A stretch of DNA of 64,000 bases from Mesostigma viride (lineage: Eukaryota > Streptophyta > Mesostigmatophyceae > Mesostigmatales > Mesostigmataceae), in contig RPFO01000050.1 in NCBI GenBank assembly GCA_009746045.1, forward strand, positions 2,353,868 through 2,417,867. Reading direction: 5' to 3'. The notes beneath the pieces are model-generated. The model was not told the DNA's origin, did not search any database, and saw nothing but the letters and a program-made list of their open reading frames with translations. Made by a program: the position numbers and the translations under genes. Positions 33,084 through 41,812 of this stretch are shown in pieces (position 1 is the stretch's first letter; each line of letters begins with the position of its first letter).

Positions 33084-33317
33084 ATGACACACGTGGACGC
33101 CTGCCCGACAGAGGATTGTGATGGCTGCGAATGGTGCTGCTCACGCCCCATTCAGGACCTGCCTGACCATTTCCAGAGCATGTACAGGGACGAAATCCTA
33201 AACCTCTATCTGTCAATGAAAGAGCATTGCGAGTCAAGTGGGTATCCACTCCTTCAAAACGTGACACTCGCCGCCTTTGAGGACTTTGTGGTTGCCAACT
33301 CGAGAATGTACAGATGA
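33084..33317 (+). CDS. Small cysteine-rich protein
   Basis: This 77-residue protein has an N-terminal cluster of five Cys (DACPTEDCDGCEWCC, residues 5-19) likely to bind metal or form disulfides, followed by an acidic helical body. It converges with the YqaJ gene. No family recognised. Confidence 0.45.
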   Translation: MTHVDACPTEDCDGCEWCCSRPIQDLPDHFQSMYRDEILNLYLSMKEHCESSGYPLLQNVTLAAFEDFVVANSRMYR

Positions 33318-33363
33318 CAAGGCTACGATGCAATAAAACTAAATTTATCAATATTACTCAGAT

Positions 33364-34263
33364 TTACATCCGCGCATTCGGCGACGGATTCGCTCGTGGT
33401 GACGCGTCTAGGCTCGCTTGTGTCTGTTTGCGCCACACCCACCTCTTGGTGGGGGGCGGCAAAGTGCGGGGGGCGGATTTTTCAATGAACGGGTATCCCG
33501 CGTCAATATTCACTTCAACTACGCGTCTCCGCTTGACACTTGTTGTCGGATCGTCATCGTCCTCTCCAGAGGACGAAGAGACGTAAAACATCCCTTTGGT
33601 TTTGAGGTGCTCCAAGCCACCGTTGTCGACAGCTTCAACCCAATCGTCACGAAACTTTTGCATCAGTGGTAGCTTGTGGCGAAACCAGTTTCGGTCGCGC
33701 TTGATCTCCAGAATGTCAAACTCCATATCAGCCCACGTTGTAGCGGGGCGAAACTGGACAAAATGGCACACATCCAGGTTCAATATCTCCATCAAAACTT
33801 GGACTTGTGGTACATAGTATGACGGTATTTCGTGCTTGATGTCTCTTTTCAGCGGACATTTGATCTCCACTAAAACACCGTCAGCGGTGACGCGGTCGGG
33901 GCTACCACCAAGCCACGAGTGGAGAGGATGCGGTACGAGTCCAAACTCAAAGCATCGCTTCCCTGTGCGCCTTGAATACTCGTTGGCCGCAATCTCCTCG
34001 TTCAAGTTCCCGTGCCTTGTCGCCGCATTCCCTTTGAACACGCACCTATCGTCGCCAAGCTTTTTCCTCAAAAGCTTGGCGGGCGATTCATACGGATTCT
34101 CACCGATAGCCGCTGCCACGTCGGACGCCGTCAACATTCTGTTGCGTATTGCGTACCACTCGGGGGACTTCTGCGGCGCTGTCTTCATTTTAAACAGCTC
34201 GAACACTGCTGGGTGGAGGTCATCAACCGGGACATCCATTGTAGGGATATAATAGTGCCCCAT
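33364..34263 (-). CDS. YqaJ-family (lambda exonuclease-like) viral nuclease
   Basis: This 299-residue protein shows the YqaJ layout: QKSPEWYAIRNRMLTASDVAAAIGENPY near residue 35, ATRHGNLNEEIAANEYSRRTG, then LGGSPDRVT and VEIKCPLKR, which supply the metal-binding Asp and the E-x-K catalytic pair, and finally YYVPQVQVLMEI. Relatives are 5'-3' double-strand exonucleases used for viral recombination and end processing. The C-terminal 80 residues are acidic then basic and look disordered. Its neighbour is a Holliday junction resolvase on the same strand, 26 bases upstream of its ATG, so the two form a recombination unit. Confidence 0.85.
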   Translation of the reverse strand: MGHYYIPTMDVPVDDLHPAVFELFKMKTAPQKSPEWYAIRNRMLTASDVAAAIGENPYESPAKLLRKKLGDDRCVFKGNAATRHGNLNEEIAANEYSRRTGKRCFEFGLVPHPLHSWLGGSPDRVTADGVLVEIKCPLKRDIKHEIPSYYVPQVQVLMEILNLDVCHFVQFRPATTWADMEFDILEIKRDRNWFRHKLPLMQKFRDDWVEAVDNGGLEHLKTKGMFYVSSSSGEDDDDPTTSVKRRRVVEVNIDAGYPFIEKSAPRTLPPPTKRWVWRKQTQASLDASPRANPSPNARM

Positions 34264-34289
34264 TATTTTTAGGTACGTATGAACGCACC

Positions 34290-34898
34290 TTACAGGTCCA
34301 CAACTGTTGCTGCCGGTGTGGACAAATTAACCCAGTGTTCATATAGACAAACAAGTGCGTGAAGAAGCGCGTCGGCGGCGTCGTCCTTCTTTGGCAGCGA
34401 GTGGAAGAAATTCATGTGCACTGGATACTTTTCCAGGATTTGAAGGGTCTGCTCAATGGCCACCCTTTTGTTTCTGCGATAAGGGTTTTGAATGGAGCAT
34501 ACGATATCGGGACCTGAATATATCTTCAATTTCTTCAATGGAGAAGAAAACTGAATTGCCATGGGCTTCAACAATGGCGTACAATGGGGCGTGTAAATGA
34601 GATGAGTCTCAAAGAACACTTGTATTGCATGGCTCATCACCTTCATCTTCACGCTGGTCTTGGTCTGTCTTTCGATAACAACTCTGTCTGCGCATCCGAC
34701 AACGTCTATGCGCTTGTAGAGTTCAGCTGGCAAATTTCTGCACGCTTCGTCCAGTGTGCGCGCACGGAGGTCAATCACTTCCCACCCCAATATCTCAAAG
34801 GGGAGGCCTCTTGCGTTCTCGTTACCCTGCCCCTCTGCCAATTTCACCACGCAGTACGCTAAGTTGGTGATGCCCACATCAAAGCTCAGCACAATCAT
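34290..34898 (-). CDS. Poxvirus A22-like Holliday junction resolvase
   Basis: This 202-residue protein of the RuvC/RNase-H fold has the first catalytic Asp in MIVLSFDVGITNLAYCVV, a second acid in RVVIERQ (about residue 75) and the paired acids in KKDDAADALLHAL near the C-terminus. These match the A22/RuvC set D, E, D, D. It resolves four-way junctions in replicated or concatemeric viral DNA. The ATG at 34896-34898 is used; the frame runs two codons further through a TTG. Confidence 0.85.
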   Translation of the reverse strand: MIVLSFDVGITNLAYCVVKLAEGQGNENARGLPFEILGWEVIDLRARTLDEACRNLPAELYKRIDVVGCADRVVIERQTKTSVKMKVMSHAIQVFFETHLIYTPHCTPLLKPMAIQFSSPLKKLKIYSGPDIVCSIQNPYRRNKRVAIEQTLQILEKYPVHMNFFHSLPKKDDAADALLHALVCLYEHWVNLSTPAATVVDL

Positions 34899-34927
34899 TG
34901 TCAATTTAATATAATACCTTACTATAA
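34899..34927. promoter_or_regulatory. Short AT-rich divergent promoter
   Basis: Only 29 bases, nearly all A/T (ATTTAATATAATACC, ACTATAA), separate the start codons of the resolvase and the gene at 34928. TATA-like signals for both directions must lie here or in the coding regions. Confidence 0.45.
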
Positions 34928-35443
34928 ATGTATCCTGTCCAGAACGTACCCATTAACAACGTTTCAGGTTTGTACGGAGGTTTGTCTCTTACTCCAACCA
35001 GGCCAGGGGATGCGTCCTTTGCGGCGGACATGTACCCCGTATATCACGAGGTGCTAAGCATGGAGAACATAGCACGCATACAGGACAGCGTGAGGGCATC
35101 TTGGGGCGTAGACGTGCCGGACCAGGAGGTGGCGCAGACAGTGCGTTCGGTGTATAACATGAGAAGTGACGCCACCTACATGGAGCGGGTAATAGTGCAG
35201 AGCAAGAACTATAGCGGGATATGGGAGGTTGTCGGCTCGATTAACAGGGATGTGGCGCAGAGACTCGGAAAACAAAACAGCGTGTACTCGAGCTTGCCCG
35301 ACTACGAGCGTTATGCCCGAGTGTTCCTTGGCTACGAGCAGCCTGACAATTCCGTGTTGTCTCATCCACTGTACACTTCATGTAACAGGAACATGTTTAC
35401 GGATCATTTAGATAGCTCGAACATCCTAGGGGAGTTCGCTTAA
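34928..35443 (+). CDS. Hypothetical protein
   Basis: This 171-residue protein starts MYPVQNVPINNVSGLYGGLSLTP. The middle reads SMENIARIQDSVRASWGVDVPDQEVAQTVRSVYNMR, an amphipathic helical pair, and the end reads FTDHLDSSNILGEFA. There are no TM or Cys motifs. A virion-associated role is possible from the low-complexity start, but I have no direct support. Confidence 0.5.
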   Translation: MYPVQNVPINNVSGLYGGLSLTPTRPGDASFAADMYPVYHEVLSMENIARIQDSVRASWGVDVPDQEVAQTVRSVYNMRSDATYMERVIVQSKNYSGIWEVVGSINRDVAQRLGKQNSVYSSLPDYERYARVFLGYEQPDNSVLSHPLYTSCNRNMFTDHLDSSNILGEFA

Positions 35444-35481
35444 AATGGATGACTATTTTTGACGTGTAGGATTTAAGGGAC

Positions 35482-36141
35482 ATGGAGGGTCGTGGTAAGT
35501 TCGTTAACATGGGCGTTGGTGCTCCCATTGCGCTGACAGAGGACGAGCACGCTTCGTTTCAGGCCACCGGCGTGATGCCCGCGTGGGTGGAGAAGCACGA
35601 TCAGGACACAAAGACCAACGACAGAGTTGATACCGAGACCAAGGCATCTGTAGGTGAGGCACCAACTGCTGCACCTGATAAGCCAGTGCAGGTGGCACAG
35701 CCCGACCCTCCACACCTGCACGTTAATGGGCAAAACTATGCTGTTGTCAGCATGGTTGTACCCCCTCAAAGCAACCACATGGCTCTCAAAGTGCGAGGAG
35801 TGTTTGAAACTCCGGATAAGGCTTCGGACCATGCAAAGGAGCTGATGAAACACGACCCAAACTTTGACATTTTTGTGGTATCTATGTACAACTGGCTGGT
35901 CCTTCCGTTGCCAGACGATGTTCGAGGCGAGATCAAGCACGAGTATGTGGATGAGCGAATGAAGAATATTATGGATAATTACCACAGGGAACAGGAAAGG
36001 GTAAGGCAGTTCAATGACATGCGCATCCGAGATGCGCGAAAGGCAAGTGTGACAGAGGGGACAGAGGGTCAAGGCTCTAACCACCAAGACGACGTGGCAG
36101 CAAAAACAGAGTCCTGCCTGGTTAATGCGGAGAGTTCGTAG
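35482..36141 (+). CDS. DUF5832-like viral protein
   Basis: This 219-residue protein has a core (residues about 80-165) with NYAVVSMVVPP...ALKVRGVFETPDKASDHAKELMKHDPNFDIFVVSMYNWLVLP and then a long charged helix. The pattern of K(I/V)RG.F.T...A..HA..L...D..FD..V..V..W matches, as I recall it, a family of unknown function confined to large DNA viruses. The N-terminal 75 residues are acidic and disordered. No catalytic residues are seen. Confidence 0.5.
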   Translation: MEGRGKFVNMGVGAPIALTEDEHASFQATGVMPAWVEKHDQDTKTNDRVDTETKASVGEAPTAAPDKPVQVAQPDPPHLHVNGQNYAVVSMVVPPQSNHMALKVRGVFETPDKASDHAKELMKHDPNFDIFVVSMYNWLVLPLPDDVRGEIKHEYVDERMKNIMDNYHREQERVRQFNDMRIRDARKASVTEGTEGQGSNHQDDVAAKTESCLVNAESS

Positions 36142-36142
36142 G

Positions 36143-36337
36143 TTAGCCAAGGAGGTTACCCATTGATCTACTCTGCATGGATCCCGAAGAGCGAGAAGAC
36201 GAGGCACGATTCCAAATTAAATAAACACCAACAGCAACGGCTAAGATGGCCAGTGCCGTAACAGGGCTGATGCTTGTCTTGACAGCACGCCCCTTGTTGT
36301 TGTTGGGGTCCTGATTGGAAAATCCAGGCATGTTCAT
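36143..36337 (-). CDS. Small one-TM protein
   Basis: This 64-residue protein has a polar Asn-rich start, one TM segment (ISPVTALAILAVAVGVYLIW, about 23-42) and a Ser/Arg-rich end. It converges with the previous gene, one base apart. Probable virion membrane component. Confidence 0.45.
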   Translation of the reverse strand: MNMPGFSNQDPNNNKGRAVKTSISPVTALAILAVAVGVYLIWNRASSSRSSGSMQSRSMGNLLG

Positions 36338-36395
36338 GATGATCCTTTAACAATACATTAAATAATAAAAAAAGTTCAACTGACGCATTTGCCGC

Positions 36396-36893
36396 TCAAC
36401 ACTTGCACACTTCTTCTCCCGAGGCGGACCAATATGGCTTCCCGCACGCCCTGCACATGACCCGGAACTGCCGGGGCGACTCTTGGCACAATAACTCGAT
36501 CCACACGTCGCAGGGTAAATGTATTGCCAAGTTAAACTCTTCCGGAGAGATCGAGTTCACCTTTGTAGGCGTGTCTCCATCATCAATCGTCTTAATGAAC
36601 AAAACGTCTCCGTTGATCGTGCGTGACAGGACCTTGCTTGCCAAATGGTTTTTACCCTTTTCGGGATTTGCAAAGTAAATGCCAATGGAGAAGGGCGTAC
36701 TGCTGCCTAACGGCTTAAAGATGTCATAAAGCTCGGGCTTCCCTTCTAACTTTTTCTTTATATCCGCAAAACTCCATTGTCTTTCCATAGAATGAAATAC
36801 GACACAGTCAAGGGCGTCCTGCGAGACAACGATGCAGTTTGGGCCGCTCAAACAGGCATCATTGTTTTCTTCGCTTAATACGATATTCCACAT
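36396..36893 (-). CDS. Hypothetical protein with C-terminal zinc ribbon-like end
   Basis: This 165-residue protein has a mixed alpha/beta body and ends MCRACGKPYWSASGEEVCKC, a likely zinc-binding pair (C..C and C.C). No family recognised. Its start codon lies three bases from the start of the divergent gene at 36897. Confidence 0.5.
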   Translation of the reverse strand: MWNIVLSEENNDACLSGPNCIVVSQDALDCVVFHSMERQWSFADIKKKLEGKPELYDIFKPLGSSTPFSIGIYFANPEKGKNHLASKVLSRTINGDVLFIKTIDDGDTPTKVNSISPEEFNLAIHLPCDVWIELLCQESPRQFRVMCRACGKPYWSASGEEVCKC

Positions 36894-36896
36894 AGT

Positions 36897-37313
36897 ATGT
36901 CACGTCCCAGAGCCCCGATCACGGCAAACCGTGCCTATTCGATGTGTAGAGAATCGGAACGCGGCAGCCGCGTGGTTGAAGACCGGTTGATGAACGCAGT
37001 AGAGACAGCAATAGAGTCCAGCGCTCGTCAGGGAAGACAGTTTGCTTTCTACACCGTGCCCATATACCAATTCGGTCTGCCCATGTATTCTCCCACCGAA
37101 ATAGTAAAGCACATTGGAAAGCGGCTGTTTCGCCGAGGATTTAGAATAAAACAAGTAGGACGATGCGCCCTTTACATAGAGTGGGGACCTGAGAAGAAGA
37201 CAGACTTGCCCCCCAAGAGGGATGCCAATACTGCATCCTCAGACGCAATACGCAGACTAGGAATAGCACTCAGCCACAACCGCGGACGCTGTGGACAACC
37301 CACAACACGATGA
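36897..37313 (+). CDS. Conserved-type small viral protein
   Basis: This 138-residue protein has the core FAFYTVPIYQFGLPMYSPTEIVKHIGKRLFRRGFRIKQVGRCALYIEW. A short N-terminal helix followed by Y.(I/V)P...G.P.Y....I...I...L...GF.(V/I).......L.I.W recurs, to my recollection, in uncharacterised proteins of many nucleocytoplasmic viruses. The C-terminal 35 residues are basic. It is transcribed divergently from 36893 with a three-base gap and overlaps the next minus-strand gene tail to tail by 44 bases. Confidence 0.5.
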   Translation: MSRPRAPITANRAYSMCRESERGSRVVEDRLMNAVETAIESSARQGRQFAFYTVPIYQFGLPMYSPTEIVKHIGKRLFRRGFRIKQVGRCALYIEWGPEKKTDLPPKRDANTASSDAIRRLGIALSHNRGRCGQPTTR

Positions 37314-37509
37314 GACCGATCATAAGTTCCCCAAACGTTTCTTCGTTAAAAACTTTAACATCAATTCCAAACTCCTCTAGAAGACTTCCAAACGGAACCC
37401 CGTTATTTATAGATACCCAGTTCTGAACGCCGGGATTGGCGGGGCGCAAAGACCGCACACCTGACATGTTTGATGACCAGGTAGGATGAGCTCTTAAAAT
37501 AGACGTCAT
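37270..37509 (-). CDS. Small protein with C-terminal TM
   Basis: This 79-residue protein uses the ATG at 37507-37509. A polar body (VSINNGVPFGSLLEEFGIDVKVFNEETFG) leads into a TM segment (LMIGLIVLWVVHSV, about 61-75), so it is tail-anchored. No family recognised. Confidence 0.42.
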   Translation of the reverse strand: MTSILRAHPTWSSNMSGVRSLRPANPGVQNWVSINNGVPFGSLLEEFGIDVKVFNEETFGELMIGLIVLWVVHSVRGCG

Positions 37510-37569
37510 TGCGAACAGCACCTAAAGATACCCCTGCATTTTTTTTGCATGTACTATACTACTTGTCAG

Positions 37570-37692
37570 ATGGACGCACAAAAAGAATACGTTTGCGCTC
37601 ACACTCGCTACCTGGTCGGTGGATCAAAGCACACTGTTTTCTTGTACACCACCAAGCAACACGCAATGTCTAGTTTGGCACGTTGTCGTTGA
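37570..37692 (+). CDS. Small ORF, 40 residues
   Basis: MDAQKEYVCAHTRYLVGG... is a short basic product ending LARCRR. It follows an AT-rich TACTATACT sequence and overlaps the converging D5 gene end by 23 bases. The composition is plausible, but the length makes this uncertain. Confidence 0.3.
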   Translation: MDAQKEYVCAHTRYLVGGSKHTVFLYTTKQHAMSSLARCR

Positions 37693-39883
37693 AGCCGGAG
37701 TTCATGTCCGGGTTCTCCATATCAAAGTCCACGCCGTACACGTAGAACGCCCTCTTCCTGTGCATGGAGTTGCGAGGGTATGTCTTTGTGACCTTCTCGA
37801 ATACCACCCTGATACGGAACTCGGTGAAGACGTGCTTGTAGTAGTCATCGTCCAGTGTTGCTCTCAGACGCCTGTCGCGTGCCATCAGCCACTCCTGATA
37901 CTTGCGCTGGAAAATCTCCCACGGGCAGTAAAGCTCCTCTCCTCTTTCTACCCACGAAACAGTGGTCAGGAATGTCATCAGAGGATTGGTAGCCTGCTGC
38001 GACTCGTTTCTCCACGCCTGGAACTCAGGGGGCAAGATTCGCTCCAACTCCCCATCACCCAGTTTTTGGGTGAAGGCCCGGAAGGCCCGGTTCCCTTTGA
38101 CAACGATCAGGCCCATGTTTCTCTCAATCCTCTTGTCCAGCATCGTGTCCTGACCCTGAGGCTTCTTGTCAAACGGGAAGATGACGAGACGTCGAAACAC
38201 CGCACCGGCGTTGTCACCTTTCCAGAACGCGCGATTCCCTGCAGCCAGGAACGGAGCCTTCCACACGGCCGAGACCGCGTCTCGGTGCTTGCGCGCCATG
38301 TTCAGTTTCTCACCGCTCACCAGAGACAGGAACTCGGACTGTGTGAGCGAAAAGCTCTCGTTCAGCTCGTAGCTGTAGATGGCGTACTTATCAAGGTGCT
38401 GCGACAGCCCAAACACGGACTCGATGTTGTTGGAAACGACGCCGGCATCGTCACCGTACAGCAATTCCACGATCTTGACAAGAGTGGACTTGCCGGAGCC
38501 TGCCACGCCCTTTAAATAAGCCATGACATCGTTGTTCGACAGCTCCTTGGTGTCATACAACATCCTGCCGACAGCCAGAGCCCAGTACACCTTCATCACA
38601 GGGAGGCTGAACTCCTGGTCCTCTAAGATCTTGAGAACCGGCTCCACCACAATGTCCTGCCACCCACCGGTGTCATAGTCACCCTTGTACTGGTCGCCCT
38701 CGAAGAGATTGAGAGGAAGCTCGATGTCAGGGAAGTACCGGCACGCCCCCACGTCAGTTGAAAGATCGTCCGCTGGGTAAGGAAAGAAGGCATCATCGTT
38801 GGCCTTGTAGATTCCGTTCTTGAATGCAAAGACGTGGCGGTCACGCGGTCGAAGTGGGTAATCTCCGTTGCAGGAGCCAGAGATGACTTCGATGACCTTT
38901 TTTCTCAAACCAGCCTCACGCGTGGCCATCCTCCACAGCACGGTGTCTTTCATGCTGGTCTCCTCCGCCACCCACTCCGCCACGGTCGTGTATCGCTCCC
39001 AGTAGTGGGTGTCATGCCCGTCGCAGGTCAGTACACGCCTGTACACGCCGTCATCACCCTCGGGTCCCCGTCGCACGCCAGACGCGTACCACTTGTTTGT
39101 CAAGATGACAAGAAGCTTCTGAAAGTCGTTGATCTCGACGCAACCGCTGCTCAAGCGCACCATCATCTTCACCAAGTGCTCGCGCACTTTTGGAGACACT
39201 CTTGCCTCCATGATGCCGCACAGCCCCTCGCGCATGGTGATGATTCGTGCACTGGCTGAGTACAACACGTTGATCATCCCCGACTCTTGAATCTCCTCCA
39301 TCCTGCCAATCACCGCCATGAGTCTTGACACGGCAGCAGTCATGCGCCTGTTGAGTCTTGCGTACACTTCCTCAACATTCTCACAGTTGTACACCGTGTC
39401 CAGACACTCGGCCAGTTTGAGCCTGACATCTCCATCCATCACCGTTCCCGGTTGCGGGTTGAAAAGGCAGAATATATCGCTCATTATGTCGGCTGGATGT
39501 GCCTCTACGACGCCATTTAACACCATGCGCGCAAAGTCCAGACAGCGATCGTTGTCGTAGTTGGAGACCTCTGTGATAAAACCGACAACGCCATCCTCGT
39601 CCGCCAAAAGCCCCCGGAATTCATCCATGGTGAAAGCGGGGTGTCCTGACCCCGCACCGCCTTCGGATGGGCCATCTCCTTGAGAGTCCTCGAATGGCAC
39701 GTCGGGAGGGGCGGGGGATTCGGGTGGCGACTCGTACCCGCCATCGCCTTCTTCGCACGACTCGCCTAACCGTTTTCTCTTGTGTCCACCGTCCGCGTCC
39801 ATCACGTGGACGCCAGGATTGGGACAGAGGGTCTTATCCGTGGGAAAGGGTACGCGGGCGTGTCGTGTTTCCCTCCCATGCAT
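37670..39883 (-). CDS. D5-type SF3 helicase
   Basis: This 737-residue protein has Walker A GVAGSGKST near residue 458, a Walker B/B' stretch YAIYSYELNES and the SF3 C motif with FLAAGN (about 540-550), followed by an arginine-finger-type FRRLVIFPF. The preceding D5_N-like region (about 330-440, SGSCNGDYPLRPRDRHVFAFKNGIY...) fits the family. It is the replicative/uncoating NTPase-helicase of poxvirus-like viruses and would act with the separate primase at 29906-31387. The N-terminal 100 residues are acidic, proline-rich and probably disordered. The ATG at 39881-39883 is used; a second in-frame ATG lies at 39802. The upstream region holds motif cluster 2. Confidence 0.85.
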   Translation of the reverse strand: MHGRETRHARVPFPTDKTLCPNPGVHVMDADGGHKRKRLGESCEEGDGGYESPPESPAPPDVPFEDSQGDGPSEGGAGSGHPAFTMDEFRGLLADEDGVVGFITEVSNYDNDRCLDFARMVLNGVVEAHPADIMSDIFCLFNPQPGTVMDGDVRLKLAECLDTVYNCENVEEVYARLNRRMTAAVSRLMAVIGRMEEIQESGMINVLYSASARIITMREGLCGIMEARVSPKVREHLVKMMVRLSSGCVEINDFQKLLVILTNKWYASGVRRGPEGDDGVYRRVLTCDGHDTHYWERYTTVAEWVAEETSMKDTVLWRMATREAGLRKKVIEVISGSCNGDYPLRPRDRHVFAFKNGIYKANDDAFFPYPADDLSTDVGACRYFPDIELPLNLFEGDQYKGDYDTGGWQDIVVEPVLKILEDQEFSLPVMKVYWALAVGRMLYDTKELSNNDVMAYLKGVAGSGKSTLVKIVELLYGDDAGVVSNNIESVFGLSQHLDKYAIYSYELNESFSLTQSEFLSLVSGEKLNMARKHRDAVSAVWKAPFLAAGNRAFWKGDNAGAVFRRLVIFPFDKKPQGQDTMLDKRIERNMGLIVVKGNRAFRAFTQKLGDGELERILPPEFQAWRNESQQATNPLMTFLTTVSWVERGEELYCPWEIFQRKYQEWLMARDRRLRATLDDDYYKHVFTEFRIRVVFEKVTKTYPRNSMHRKRAFYVYGVDFDMENPDMNSGFNDNVPN

Positions 39884-39909
39884 TCTTCATATTTGTACCC
39901 ACACAAAAA

Positions 39910-40280
39910 TCGGCGGGTATAATCGAAAAATATCCCAGAACTCATTGCCAAAGTGCCAGATATTGTCCAGCATAAATATCTGGCGCTGATATTTTGCTAC
40001 TCGCTCGAAAGCATCTCGTAAATATCTATACTCACAGTCTGACCAAAATATCTCAAAATATCCCAGATATTTACGTTTGAAAATATCAGGGCGGTACAGG
40101 GGGTACGTCCGTCGAGATCCTATCGCGTACGGTACGGTCCAACAAAATATCCTGTTACTGTCGTCAGTCCGTACTAAAATTACGCAGTACCGACAGTACC
40201 GTACGGAAAGTACTGGACGGGACGAAAGTGGCCAGTGATATTTTTGGGCGGTTACGACAGTAACAAACAAAATATCTGGC
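39910..40280. promoter_or_regulatory. AAATATC/GTCCGTAC motif cluster 2
   Basis: About a dozen copies of AAATATC or its complement lie in 370 bases, plus several CCGTAC/GTACGG elements (for example CGTACGGTACGG near 40125, CAGTCCGTACT near 40165 and CCGTACGGAAAG near 40198). This is the divergent gap between the D5 helicase and the KilA-N gene and holds no convincing gene. It is a candidate promoter/enhancer or replication-origin region. Confidence 0.6.
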
Positions 40281-40316
40281 GGCGGGCCAGTGGGCGGGAA
40301 ACGCAGACAGATACAA

Positions 40317-41393
40317 ATGTCATGTCACGGGTGGACTGCGCACTCCATCCAGACGTATCCACCCAAAGTCTCCATACCCGCATTTTTTGTGATGGAGTCC
40401 GAGACGAAGCTCACGTTTGATGACAGCTTTGTCCTACAACACCAAGACAACACGTATTTTTACTTCCGGGTTAACCCCTCCATGAATGGAAAGGGGTATC
40501 CGGTAAACAGCGACGTTCTCGTGCGGGTGCGCAAGTCGGACTACAAAGTCCACGGCCCCGACCTCGTTCGATCCATTTCCAACGGTGCCAAGACATTTTT
40601 GGACTTCTTGGCCGACAAGCGCGTGATGAAATACGCCCGACAGCTCGGAGAGGACGCCAACCCCGAGTCCTTCTACTTCACAAAGATCAACGGGAACGTT
40701 CACAGGGTGTCAAGAGTTGTTATGGAAAAATGTGATTGCGACGGGCCAGAGACCACCCCCGTGTGGATTCACTGCCTTATGGCCCAGAAGCTGGCGGAGT
40801 GGCTCGACAGCTCGTCTCTGGTGTTTGCCTTCTGCCTAGTTGACAAGCTCAAGGAGATGAATCGCAACCTGAGACTCGACGACCCACTGTGCAAGATTGA
40901 CTACCACATGGGCCTTCAGGCTGTCACGGAGGCGTCGGCGAAAGAAGCAACGGCCGAGTCCAACGGCTCTACTTCGAGGTCGATCAGGCACCAGTCCAGT
41001 TTGTGCAAGAGGACTTATGCGCCCTCTCCAGAGGACAACGAGCGCCGCATTAAGGCGCGAATTGAGGAGAAGCAGGCTGAGCTGAGGATCGCCGAGATGG
41101 AGAAAGAGTCTGAGATCAGGCGAAGGGAGATGCAGATTCGTTCCGACCTCAACATCAAGGCGATGGAGCGCTCCGAGCAGTGCTGGGCAACATTGGTGGA
41201 TGACGGGATGCGCCAAAGGCGGTTCTTGCACGTGCTTGACATGATCCAGTTGTTTGCGCGTGCCGAGGATGGGCCAGGCCCTGTCAGCATGGACGCGGCG
41301 GAGGCAGATCGTTGCAGCGCTCTTTGCAAGAGCCTTTTTTTTGATGCGTTTGGAAACGGCGCTGACATTGTGCAGAGCTCCCAGACCTTCTAA
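40317..41393 (+). CDS. KilA-N domain protein with coiled coil
   Basis: The product is 358 residues from the ATG 40317; a second in-frame ATG at 40392 may be the true start because coding-like composition begins there. The middle has a KilA-N-like segment (KIDYHMGL preceded by PVWIHCLMAQKLAEWLDSSSLVFAFCLVDKLKE, about 165-200), which in this family binds DNA. A basic linker then leads to a charged coiled coil (ERRIKARIEEKQAELRIAE, about 245-290). Such proteins are common, often multicopy, viral DNA-binding regulators. It lies opposite the D5 helicase across motif cluster 2. Confidence 0.6.
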   Translation: MSCHGWTAHSIQTYPPKVSIPAFFVMESETKLTFDDSFVLQHQDNTYFYFRVNPSMNGKGYPVNSDVLVRVRKSDYKVHGPDLVRSISNGAKTFLDFLADKRVMKYARQLGEDANPESFYFTKINGNVHRVSRVVMEKCDCDGPETTPVWIHCLMAQKLAEWLDSSSLVFAFCLVDKLKEMNRNLRLDDPLCKIDYHMGLQAVTEASAKEATAESNGSTSRSIRHQSSLCKRTYAPSPEDNERRIKARIEEKQAELRIAEMEKESEIRRREMQIRSDLNIKAMERSEQCWATLVDDGMRQRRFLHVLDMIQLFARAEDGPGPVSMDAAEADRCSALCKSLFFDAFGNGADIVQSSQTF

Positions 41394-41488
41394 ATGACAG
41401 TTGTTTATTGTTGACAGTATCTAAACTTAAATGATTAAGTAAAAACTCTGAAACTTGCAATAAAATTTACTCGCTTATTTATTGTGTA

Positions 41489-41812
41489 ATGTTCATGGAC
41501 TCAGTAGTTGCACAGGACGCGTTATCATCCACCTCGGCGTTGTTTTCAACTCTTGTCCCGTTTGTCCTGCTCGCGGACTTTCCCACTGAAGCACCCCTTG
41601 TGAAATCGCTCATTGTATTTGCCGGCGCTTACAAAGCAGTTCCCAAAATCGATGTGTGTATTTTAATAACAGGTGTTTACTTCCTCATACAAGCCATATT
41701 GCCGGATATAAAGAACAAATTGATCCCCGCGGTTGCGACCAACACACAGTCAGACCAATCCCAAGCTCAGAATGGCATTGTTCGACGACCTGCCGCTAGA
41801 GCTGGTAGATAA
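41489..41812 (+). CDS. Small membrane protein
   Basis: This 107-residue protein has three moderately hydrophobic stretches (TLVPFVLLADF, LIVFAGAYKAV, VCILITGVYFLIQAIL, about 22-75) and a basic Gln/Ser-rich end. Its 3' end overlaps the F-box gene start by 41 bases. Confidence 0.42.
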   Translation: MFMDSVVAQDALSSTSALFSTLVPFVLLADFPTEAPLVKSLIVFAGAYKAVPKIDVCILITGVYFLIQAILPDIKNKLIPAVATNTQSDQSQAQNGIVRRPAARAGR